DNA of 42,194 bases from Thermoplasmatota archaeon (GTDB lineage Archaea; Thermoplasmatota; E2; UBA202; JdFR-43), in assembly GCA_029259055.1 (NCBI GenBank), contig JAPDJP010000010.1, forward strand, positions 1 through 42,194. Reading direction: 5' to 3'. Both the position numbers and the translations under genes were made by a program. Each line of letters begins with the position of its first letter. The first letter of the stretch is position 1. A model generated the notes under the pieces. The model ran no database searches. It was given only the letters and a program-made list of their open reading frames with translations, and had not been told where the DNA came from. Shown here one piece after another: positions 35,734 to 42,194 of the stretch.

Positions 35734-36807
35734 ATGAGACATGCAAAACTTTTTACCCCGGGCCCTACTGAAGTTAGGGAAGAAATTTTACAAGCTTTAG
35801 CAACTCCTCAAATTCATCATCGCTCTGAAGAATTTAAAAAATTATATGAAGAAATACAGCCAAAATTACAAAAAATCCTATATACCGAGAATCCCGTCCT
35901 CATATTTCCTTCTTCATCAACAGGAGCCATGGAGGCGGCGGTCACAAATGGTGTAAAGAAGAAATGTTTGAATTTGGTAAATGGTGCTTTTTCAAAAAGA
36001 TGGCACGAAATTACAAAAATGAATGGTGTGCCTTGTGATGCTTTAAGTATAGAATGGGATAAAGCAATAAAGCCAGAAATGGTTGAAGAAAAATTGGCTA
36101 CAGGAGAATATGATGCTGTTACTCTTGTATTTAATGAAACATCAACTGGCTTAATGAATCCTTTAGAAGAAATTGCTAAAGTCGTTAAGAAATATGATGA
36201 TGTTTTATTTTTTGTTGATGCTGTCTCTGCTATGGGTGGCGTGAAAATAGAAGTAGATAAGCTTGGTATAGATATGTGTTTGGCAGGCGTTCAAAAATGT
36301 TTTGCATTACCATCTGGAATAACCGTAGCTTCTGTAAGCGAAAGGTTATTGGAAAGAGCAAAAGAAGTTCCTCCAAGAAGTTATTACTTTAACTTGCCAT
36401 TAATGTATAAGTATCATTTAAAGAGTCAAACTCGCGTTACTCCTCCAATTCCTCAACTTTTTGCTCTTAATTTACAGCTTGATTATATATTGGAAGAGGA
36501 AGGCTTAGAAAATAGATTTGCTCGTCATGAAAAAATGGCTAAAATCGTTCAAGACTGGGCTAGAAAATATTTCGACATATATCCGGAAAAGGGTTATGAA
36601 TCAAAAACATTAACTTGTATTAAGAATACAAGAAATATATCAGTAAAAGGATTAATAGAGGAACTGGCAAAATATTATATGAGGATTTCGAATGGATATG
36701 GAGAATTAAAGGAAAAAACATTTAGGATAGCTCATATGGGCGATTTGCAAGTACAAGATATTAAAGGCTTATTGGCTGTTATAAATGAAATTCTTGGACT
36801 CGAATAA
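35734..36807 (+). CDS. Class V aminotransferase, serine-pyruvate/alanine-glyoxylate type
   Basis: 357 aa. PLP enzyme interconverting alanine or serine with glyoxylate or pyruvate. Seen: the family N-terminus LFTPGPTEVREEILQALATPQIHHRSEEF, FPSSSTGAMEAAVTNGV, cofactor-binding Asp in FFVDAVSAMGG, and the PLP lysine in LAGVQKCFALPSGITV. In the C-terminal part, RIAHMGDLQVQDIKGLLAVI is typical. Known relatives include archaeal phosphoserine- and alanine-glyoxylate aminotransferases; the AGXT/SPT group fits best. The next gene starts 23 nt before its stop. The hydroxyacid dehydrogenase at 22087 would reduce its hydroxypyruvate or glyoxylate partner. Confidence 0.9.
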   Translation: MRHAKLFTPGPTEVREEILQALATPQIHHRSEEFKKLYEEIQPKLQKILYTENPVLIFPSSSTGAMEAAVTNGVKKKCLNLVNGAFSKRWHEITKMNGVPCDALSIEWDKAIKPEMVEEKLATGEYDAVTLVFNETSTGLMNPLEEIAKVVKKYDDVLFFVDAVSAMGGVKIEVDKLGIDMCLAGVQKCFALPSGITVASVSERLLERAKEVPPRSYYFNLPLMYKYHLKSQTRVTPPIPQLFALNLQLDYILEEEGLENRFARHEKMAKIVQDWARKYFDIYPEKGYESKTLTCIKNTRNISVKGLIEELAKYYMRISNGYGELKEKTFRIAHMGDLQVQDIKGLLAVINEILGLE

Positions 36808-37393
36808 AGAGAAGATAAGGAAAGAATTGTTACAAAAAAGAAAGAACTTATCAACATATGAGGTATTAAAAAGGAGCAATGAAATTATAAAAAATTTAGA
36901 AAATTTAAGAGAATTTAAAGAAGCGGAAAAAATTGCATGTTATATTTCCTTTAATAATGAAGTTTTTACTCATGGATTGATTAAAAAATATATAAAGGAG
37001 AAGAAAATTCTCGTTCCAGTTGTTAATAAAGAAAGGAAAGAAATTGAACTTTCATTATTAGCGGATTGGAAGGATTTATCACAGGGAGCATATGGTATTC
37101 TGGAACCGCGGGAAAAATTAATAGTAAATGATGCAGATATTATTATTGTTCCTGGTATAGCATTCGATAAAAGAGGAAATAGAATTGGATATGGTGAAGG
37201 ATATTACGACCGTCTTTTATCAAAATTAAAAGCTATCAAAATTGCTTTAGCATATGATTTCCAAATATTGGAAAAATTACCAGAAGAAGAGCACGACATA
37301 AAAATGGATATGATAGTGACTGAAAAGGGCTATTATAATATTATGGGCTCCTCCGCAAAAAATTTCTTTTCAAAGAATGCGGGGTCAATATGA
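36785..37393 (+). CDS. 5-formyltetrahydrofolate cyclo-ligase
   Basis: 202 aa. ATP-dependent conversion of 5-formyl-THF to 5,10-methenyl-THF. Seen: N-terminal KEKIRKELLQKRKNLSTYEVLKRS, IACYISFNNEVFTHGLIKKYI, VPVVNKERKEIELS, and the signature FDKRGNRIGYGEGYYDRLLSKL. The family core normally ends near HDIKMDMIVTEKG; a tail of about 20 residues follows here, and that tail overlaps the antisense metzincin gene by 61 nt. Starts 23 nt inside the end of the aminotransferase gene, so it is co-translated. Shares methenyl-THF metabolism with the formiminotransferase/cyclodeaminase pair. Confidence 0.93.
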   Translation: MKFLDSNKEKIRKELLQKRKNLSTYEVLKRSNEIIKNLENLREFKEAEKIACYISFNNEVFTHGLIKKYIKEKKILVPVVNKERKEIELSLLADWKDLSQGAYGILEPREKLIVNDADIIIVPGIAFDKRGNRIGYGEGYYDRLLSKLKAIKIALAYDFQILEKLPEEEHDIKMDMIVTEKGYYNIMGSSAKNFFSKNAGSI

Positions 37394-38775
37394 GCCCAAT
37401 CATTGAAATCATTTTCTCCATGACTGCCATCAGAATAATCTATTAAGCTCCAAGCATATCTATAATTCATGCAACTTTTATAATTTTCATATTTTTTCCA
37501 TCCTTCAAGCCATGGATAGTTGCAAGTAGCGTTGTCAATACCGTGAAAATCTTGCCAGAAAAGACCAAGTGTGTGACCAAGTTCATGCATAAATAAGCTT
37601 GCTATTGCTGTTTCTCTAGCAATTGGTTTGAATCTATAATTTTTAATTACTCTGGTTCCAATAACAAAACAGTTAAATTTATCACGTTCCGTAGGCCAGT
37701 ATGAATAACCCGCTATGCTTTTCTTGGAAGGAAATGTGTAATGAGCAAATACGCAATATCTGAAAATTCCTTCTCGCCATTCATATTTTCCTTCATGCAA
37801 AAAATATTTTTTATAATATGATGCCAATTTTTCTGGTGTAAAATATTTTTCATATGGCAAAATTTCTCCTCCATATCCTAAGCCGTCATCAATATGTAGC
37901 ATTATATTATGTTTGGAAAAAGCCGAAATAACTTTTTCTTTTGAATATAATGGGAAAGTAGTGGAGCCAAAAAATCTATTTTCCATAAAATCAACTTCAA
38001 CAAATATATCTTGTCTGAAGGAGTCCGCATGCCATTCGCGCATTAAATATTCTTCATATAAATTTAAACCATCTTTATCTTCATCTATGCTAATATTATC
38101 TGGAAGAAATGGATCGAAGCCAAATTTATCTTCCCATTCAATTGGTAAGCCATCATTATCATAATCCTTCCCATAATCGCTTACATTTGGATTTGTTTTA
38201 TAGATATATACTTCTTCATAGTAAGTTAATCGATCTCCATCTGCATCAGTTTGATATATATCAAACCATATCTCATAATCTTCTCCCTTTGCATGTCCAT
38301 ATCCATCCTCATCTCCCAAAAAATCGTCTCCATACCATCTCCCATTTCTTAATGAATAAAATATTTTCAATGTTTTTCCTTCCGAAAACTCCCCTTTTCT
38401 TGGGCTTATATCTTGCATTATTTTTTCATTATCCTTAATCTCAAATAGTTGCACTTCTATACTTACATTTTCTTTTTTATCATCAACATCCTGTATGTGG
38501 CGCCACCTTGGATATACATCTATTCCTTTCCATTCTCCTACATCATAACTTTTTCCATCTATTGTTATTCTAAGCATTATTAGGGGTGCTTCTCCTCTTT
38601 CAAAATCCAGCTTTCTTATTCTATCTATTTTGAAAATAACTTCTATATCCACTAATGGGTCGAAATCTTCTATTTGTTTTTTTGCAACAACTTTTTCTTC
38701 TTTTTCTTTTGGATAGATGAGAAATATTATGAATAAAATAATGAAAATGAGGACTATCAAATACTTTTTACTCAT
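37333..38775 (-). CDS. Membrane-anchored metzincin-like zinc protease with calcium-binding repeats
   Basis: 480 aa. Seen: an N-terminal membrane helix or signal anchor (residues 4-21, YLIVLIFIILFIIFLIYP) and a beta domain to about residue 165. Acidic thrombospondin-type-3/EF-hand-like stretches follow (DTDADGDRLTYYEE-like, DYDNDGLPIEWEDKFGFDPF, DEDKDGLNLYEEY). The protease domain has HELGHTLGLFWQDFH at residues 397-411 and the probable Met-turn CMNYRYAWSL (Met436). In metzincins the motif is HExxHxxGxxH; position 407 is Trp here and the next His is 411. The C-terminal 61 nt overlap the formyl-THF cyclo-ligase gene. Likely an outward-facing peptidase. Confidence 0.8.
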   Translation of the reverse strand: MSKKYLIVLIFIILFIIFLIYPKEKEEKVVAKKQIEDFDPLVDIEVIFKIDRIRKLDFERGEAPLIMLRITIDGKSYDVGEWKGIDVYPRWRHIQDVDDKKENVSIEVQLFEIKDNEKIMQDISPRKGEFSEGKTLKIFYSLRNGRWYGDDFLGDEDGYGHAKGEDYEIWFDIYQTDADGDRLTYYEEVYIYKTNPNVSDYGKDYDNDGLPIEWEDKFGFDPFLPDNISIDEDKDGLNLYEEYLMREWHADSFRQDIFVEVDFMENRFFGSTTFPLYSKEKVISAFSKHNIMLHIDDGLGYGGEILPYEKYFTPEKLASYYKKYFLHEGKYEWREGIFRYCVFAHYTFPSKKSIAGYSYWPTERDKFNCFVIGTRVIKNYRFKPIARETAIASLFMHELGHTLGLFWQDFHGIDNATCNYPWLEGWKKYENYKSCMNYRYAWSLIDYSDGSHGENDFNDWAHIDPAFFEKKFFAEEPIIL

Positions 38776-38798
38776 GATTACAAATTGTCAAACAATAT

Positions 38799-40577
38799 TT
38801 AAATTTTTAAAGATGGGTCTCCGAATAAAATGAACTCTTCTATTGTTTTGAAATCATATAGATAATCTTTTTCATATTTCATTGGTATGGTATTTAGGTA
38901 TTCTATCTGAGCATTTGCGAGCATTTCTGCTGGAGTAACTCCACTTTTATATGCTTTGAAGAATAATATGCCATGATATCCTTCAAGCCCAGCATGACAA
39001 TACTTGCCCAAATATCCATATGAAAGTCTTGTTGCTGCTACCGTTGCTATCGCTCCTCCATTTTCATGTTTTACAAAGTTCCATGCAAAACAATCTTTTT
39101 TATAATCCAATGCTCCGCACAAACAGCCCCCTATTCTTATTACTGGTAACTTATATTTATTCCATAGATATGTAATCATCTGACTAGCATAATTTCCTAT
39201 CCATTCCTCGCTATTATGAGGATGAGTGCTCCATCCAAGCATGTTTCCATGACCATCAAAATGGACGAAACCACAACCAAGCGATATTGCCATATGAATA
39301 GTAAAGGGATTTAATCTTAATTCTGGTATAATAGGAGATGGATATAATCTAATTGGTATAAAACCAGATAAGTATTCTAAAGATTTCTCCACTATTTCTA
39401 TTCCTTCATCAACATCTCCATATCCATCATTTGGAACAGTATCGCCAGCAATACAAACTATTCTTCTAAACCATCTTCCGGGATTGTAATTAATTATTTT
39501 GTCAATCACCGTTTTTACTTCATTAACATTTCTGCAAGCAATTCTTCCTATATAAACATCAGGATATAAATCTACCTTATCATAAAGTAATTTATTACCA
39601 TCTTTTCTTGCAAATTCTCCATAATATCCATTATTATTAGTATCCCAAGAAGAAAAGCTCCCATTTGCAAAATATAAATCAGCATAATATAAATCCGTAG
39701 GAATTGGTATATCCATCCAGTAACGTAACTCACTTTCGTCATATACCCATGATTTTCTCATTGGAAAATCATTATAACTCCCTACAATTAAAACATATTT
39801 TATTCCCCATTTTTCAACCGCATCTTTTATACAATACTTTATTTTTTCTTGTGAATCTCTTCCATTATATTTATAGGCATTGTTTAAAGTGACGATAACC
39901 GTTTTAATTCCATTTTCCTCTTTATATTGTTTCAACGTTTCCAATTCATCTTTCCATTCGTCTGGACAGAGTATTAATAAATCATAAATGTCTTTATCGA
40001 TTCCTTGAGTTACTCTATCTAAACTAATTTTTATGGTAGCCCTTTTCATTATTTCTACTTTTTTGTCTAACGGATGGTATCTCACAGGAAATATAAATAT
40101 TGATAGAAAGGTGAGGCGTTTTCCATTTTCTATTCCTCCTCCTGCCCTATACATAACCCATTCAGATGGATATACCTCATAGCTTTCATTTTTTATGATA
40201 AGATTATTGGGTAACAGCTCTACAACAGGAGGAGATGGCAACAATTCTTTTTCCAATTTTATCTCTTCTATTTCATGCACTTCTATATCTATTCCTTTAA
40301 TTTCTGTGCCAAATGGTAATTTAAATATTTTCGTTTCATATGGTATAATGGGATATCCACATCTGATAAGATATTTTGCATCATTGATTTCAATAAATGC
40401 GTATTTATCTTTTTCAATAATTTTTGCTTCTATACTGCAATTTATTTTTATTTGGTTGGATGTTATGTTAGTTATGTTGGTTATATTACCAATTACATTA
40501 TAAGCATCCTCTGAAATATTACCAATTGTTCCAAAACTTATAAGTAAAAAAATTGAAATTAGTATCTTACCTTTCAT
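38799..40577 (-). CDS. Secreted gingipain-like cysteine peptidase (C25 family), paralog 2
   Basis: 592 aa from ATG 40577 (MKGKILISIFLLISFG, a signal peptide). The frame stays open upstream to 40685 into the transposase end, but that extension is not signal-like. Seen: propeptide-like domain with CGYPIIPYETKIFKLPFG, then the C25 core GRDSQEKIKYCIKDAVEKWGIKYVLIVG, PDVYIGRI, catalytic His443 in VHFDGHGNMLGWSTHPH and Cys485 in VIRIGGCLCGALDY, ending LFGDPSLKI. Closely parallels the gene at 29437, but the Cys context differs (GGC versus SAC). TATA box at 40597-40607. No C-terminal anchor. Role: external protein breakdown or processing. Confidence 0.87.
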   Translation of the reverse strand: MKGKILISIFLLISFGTIGNISEDAYNVIGNITNITNITSNQIKINCSIEAKIIEKDKYAFIEINDAKYLIRCGYPIIPYETKIFKLPFGTEIKGIDIEVHEIEEIKLEKELLPSPPVVELLPNNLIIKNESYEVYPSEWVMYRAGGGIENGKRLTFLSIFIFPVRYHPLDKKVEIMKRATIKISLDRVTQGIDKDIYDLLILCPDEWKDELETLKQYKEENGIKTVIVTLNNAYKYNGRDSQEKIKYCIKDAVEKWGIKYVLIVGSYNDFPMRKSWVYDESELRYWMDIPIPTDLYYADLYFANGSFSSWDTNNNGYYGEFARKDGNKLLYDKVDLYPDVYIGRIACRNVNEVKTVIDKIINYNPGRWFRRIVCIAGDTVPNDGYGDVDEGIEIVEKSLEYLSGFIPIRLYPSPIIPELRLNPFTIHMAISLGCGFVHFDGHGNMLGWSTHPHNSEEWIGNYASQMITYLWNKYKLPVIRIGGCLCGALDYKKDCFAWNFVKHENGGAIATVAATRLSYGYLGKYCHAGLEGYHGILFFKAYKSGVTPAEMLANAQIEYLNTIPMKYEKDYLYDFKTIEEFILFGDPSLKI

Positions 40578-40596
40578 TATTTCTAAATTTTGCGAT

Positions 40597-40607
40597 GTAT
40601 ATAAACA
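40597..40607 (-). promoter_or_regulatory. TATA box of C25 paralog 2
   Basis: Minus-strand TGTTTATATAC, centred 25 bp from ATG 40577. It decides for this start and lies between the gene and the IS element, so the insertion left the core promoter in place. Confidence 0.6.
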
Positions 40608-40623
40608 TGTTGATGGTGAATAC

Positions 40624-41813
40624 GGTTCTGGTAAATAAAGAGTTGGTAAGAAAGGGTTGTTAAGTTGGGGTTGGTGACATTCCATTTTCCTTTACTGCTT
40701 GCTTTATTAATTTCAACCATCTATTTCCATTTAATTCCATTAACCCTGCTTCTTCTGCTGGTGTTTTTCCATTTAAACCCATATGGGGTCTTATATAATT
40801 GTAATAAATCCTTAATCCATCAATTATTTTACTATCTTCTTTCTTCAATGCCCTCATAACTTTATCTCTTTCTCTTACTGTGCCATGTAGTCTTTCTATT
40901 GGATTATTTAATCCATCTCTGATGCCAACATTCCTTATATGGATTGTTTTCCTTCCCTTTGTAATAAATTCTTTCCTTATTGCCTTCTCATAGGCATGTA
41001 AGCCATCAGTTATAATGTATTTGGGCTTTCTTTTTCCTCCATTCATCTTTGCAATTTGAAATACCTTTCTTGCATCTTCCATTTTTCTTTCTTTTGATAT
41101 AACACTTGCAAGCAAAAATCTTGTCTCATCATCCATAACATTCCATAGCCATCTCCATTTTCCTTTTATATTTACCATCATTTCATCAACATGCCAAGCA
41201 TTACCTAACTCTGGCTCTAATTTTCTCACATAGTTATCAAGAATTGTAATATATTTGTCAATCCAATTCAAAATTGTTACATGACTTACTTTTAATCCAT
41301 AAAATTGTTTTAAATGGTCGCATATCTTCCTTGAACTAACCCCTTTAAAGTATAAATCTAATGTCAAAGTAATTATCTTCGGATTATATTTCATTCCTTC
41401 AAATCCTTCATTCAAAACAAATTTCCTATGGCATGTTTTACACATGTAATTTTGTTTTCCATTCTTTTTACCATACTTTATTACATCAGAACTACCGCAA
41501 AACTTGCATGTAATTGGTTTTGCTTCCTCTATCCCCTCTTTTTGTAATTTTTCTTTGATTTTCTTCCATAAGATTACTGCATGAATATGTTTGCAAATCA
41601 CTTTTCTATACTTGTAATCTGGACATGTGCATGAATACTTGCCATCTATATATCTTACAATGTAATCTCCATTTCCAGATTGTGATGGTATTTTATACAC
41701 ATTCCTCTTTATCTCCTTTGGTTCGTTTCCTTTTGCCAAAATAGCATATCCCCTTACCATGCGGGGATTATCATTTTCCAAATTTTTACTATTTCCTTTC
41801 ATTTACCACCACC
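40624..41813 (-). mobile_element. Insertion sequence with one DDE transposase gene (boundaries approximate)
   Basis: A possible imperfect inverted repeat brackets the gene: 40624-40642 (GGTTCTGGTAAATAAAGAG) read inward from the left matches 41813-41795 (GGTGGTGGTAAATGAAAGG) read inward from the right at 14 of 19 positions. The right copy overlaps the transposase start codon, so the true ends may lie further out. No target-site duplication was recognised. Confidence 0.4.
40660..41802 (-). CDS. IS6/IS240-like DDE transposase with N-terminal SWIM zinc finger
   Basis: 380 aa. Seen: a SWIM finger CTCPDYKYRKVICKH (Cys58, Cys60, Cys70, His72), a zinc ribbon with Cys99/Cys102 and Cys121/Cys124 (CKFCG...MCKTC), then the integrase core. 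The DDE set is Asp206 in WHVDEMMV, Asp266 in YIITDGLHAY and Glu303 in NNPIERLHG, with RPHMGLNGKTPAEEAG at the end, as in IS6-type elements. Full length, no frameshift, so probably active or recently so. The frame starts at an ATG preceded by TTATATTA about 22 bp upstream. An added SWIM finger is known in some archaeal IS elements and may help DNA binding. Confidence 0.9.
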   Translation of the reverse strand: MKGNSKNLENDNPRMVRGYAILAKGNEPKEIKRNVYKIPSQSGNGDYIVRYIDGKYSCTCPDYKYRKVICKHIHAVILWKKIKEKLQKEGIEEAKPITCKFCGSSDVIKYGKKNGKQNYMCKTCHRKFVLNEGFEGMKYNPKIITLTLDLYFKGVSSRKICDHLKQFYGLKVSHVTILNWIDKYITILDNYVRKLEPELGNAWHVDEMMVNIKGKWRWLWNVMDDETRFLLASVISKERKMEDARKVFQIAKMNGGKRKPKYIITDGLHAYEKAIRKEFITKGRKTIHIRNVGIRDGLNNPIERLHGTVRERDKVMRALKKEDSKIIDGLRIYYNYIRPHMGLNGKTPAEEAGLMELNGNRWLKLIKQAVKENGMSPTPT

Positions 41814-41885
41814 TGCCAATAATATAATGCAAAAGGGGTATATATACTTTAGGTATATAAAAATGTCATGAAATTAGCAATAAAA

Positions 41886-41893
41886 TTTATATA
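41886..41893 (+). promoter_or_regulatory. TATA box of the AbrB cassette
   Basis: TTTATATA centred 25 bp before ATG 41915. The spacer to the transposase (41814-41885) also holds GTATATATAC-type runs that could drive the transposase in the other direction. Confidence 0.6.
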
Positions 41894-41914
41894 CACATAT
41901 GGCATTACATATAT

Positions 41915-42100
41915 ATGGGCTTTGAAACAATCCTTACAAAAGCAAGCCCTCAAACTGAATCTTTGAGGACAACCGTTCCACAAGCAATAGTAAAACAATT
42001 TGAATTAAAAGAAGGAGACAAATTAGATTGGACACTAACAGTTAAAAATGGGGAATTAATTATTGAAGTCAAACCTATAAAGGAGGTTGAGAGAAGATGA
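41915..42100 (+). CDS. AbrB/SpoVT-type DNA-binding protein
   Basis: 61 aa. Seen: a swapped-hairpin AbrB domain with LRTTVPQAIVKQFELKEGDKLDWTL followed by a beta strand KNGELIIEVKPI, the typical layout. Known: such proteins are transcription factors or antitoxins, often in small two-gene cassettes. The stop overlaps the start of the next ORF (ATGATG), which has a strong Shine-Dalgarno inside this gene. It may autoregulate the cassette. Lying beside an IS, it could be accessory DNA. Confidence 0.82.
   Translation: MGFETILTKASPQTESLRTTVPQAIVKQFELKEGDKLDWTLTVKNGELIIEVKPIKEVERR
42081..42087 (+). promoter_or_regulatory. Shine-Dalgarno of the gene after abrB
   Basis: AGGAGGT ends 9 nt before ATG 42097 and lies within the abrB coding sequence, supporting coupled translation of the second, truncated gene. 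Confidence 0.65.
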
Positions 42101-42194
42101 TGGAAATAAAAGAAGATAGGTTTTACGTGTTGGAAAGCGAAAACGGTAAATGGATATTTGAAACAGAAGATGACGCAATAAAGAAATTAAAGGA
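42097..42194 (+). CDS. Unknown small protein, 3' truncated by window
   Basis: At least 32 codons: MMEIKEDRFYVLESENGKW then IFETEDDAIKKLK, still open at the edge. I do not recognise the family. It is acidic, lacks a membrane segment and begins like short proteins paired with AbrB-type regulators. ATG 42100 is an alternative start. Its role as toxin partner or accessory protein is only suggested by position. Confidence 0.5.
   Translation, partial: MMEIKEDRFYVLESENGKWIFETEDDAIKKLK

Noticed and set aside
40578-40685. N-terminal extension of C25 paralog 2 overlapping the transposase
   Set aside because: The signal peptide begins at 40577 and a TATA box is located within the extension.

Overview
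The window is archaeal chromosome from an AT-rich organism that I place only tentatively near the Thermoplasmatota or a related protein-degrading euryarchaeal lineage. The archaeal markers are aEF-2, aRF1 with NIKS and GGQ motifs, S12/S7 of archaeal type, FEN-1 with a PCNA box, A-type ATPase subunits B and D, a Sec61-beta, a tRNA-Leu with an intron at 37/38, and TATA-like boxes centred about 25 bp upstream of many start codons. The last point suggests mostly leaderless transcription. I cannot fix the genus from sequence alone.

Layout. 1-3054: the end of a flavin disulfide reductase (CoA-disulfide reductase/NADH oxidase type), then an NfnAB/SudBA pair whose codon use differs from the rest. 3196-5736: a tight operon with a GT2 glycosyltransferase, a membrane-anchored Holliday-junction-resolvase-like protein, FEN-1 and a membrane-anchored LEA14/WHy-like protein. 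5811-9417: a compact unit of a LuxE-family acyl-protein synthetase, a transglutaminase-like enzyme, a Mut7-C PIN-like protein and an SPL-type radical SAM enzyme. A B12-binding radical SAM enzyme follows from its own promoter. 10831-10945: intron-containing tRNA-Leu(UAA). 10980-13087: ABC-2 exporter. 13130-17823: PPDK, aRF1, Sec61-beta and a GPN-like GTPase with an altered GPN motif. 17878-20822: a large surface protein with three PKD domains, translationally overlapped by a prepilin peptidase.

20772-28471 is on the minus strand: S12, S7, aEF-2, ATPase B, ATPase D, a tiny membrane protein, a hydroxyacid dehydrogenase, and an AAA ATPase coupled to a response regulator. 28554-33000 carries a UPF0282 MBL protein, a secreted gingipain-like C25 peptidase, a cyclophilin-like protein and a two-gene formiminotransferase/cyclodeaminase. 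33080-35600 holds a secreted caspase-like PKD protein followed by a duplicated 3' fragment of itself. 35734-37393 encodes a class V aminotransferase and 5-formyl-THF cyclo-ligase. 37333-40577 encodes a metzincin-like protease and a second C25 peptidase. An IS with a SWIM-finger DDE transposase and an AbrB cassette close the window.

Taken together the genes fit a proteolytic heterotroph: four predicted cell-surface or secreted peptidases, amino-acid and one-carbon enzymes (formiminotransferase, cyclodeaminase, formyl-THF cyclo-ligase, serine/alanine-glyoxylate-type aminotransferase, hydroxypyruvate/glyoxylate reductase-type enzyme), PPDK for pyruvate/PEP, and NfnAB for redox balance. The least explained unit is the LuxE-transglutaminase pair.
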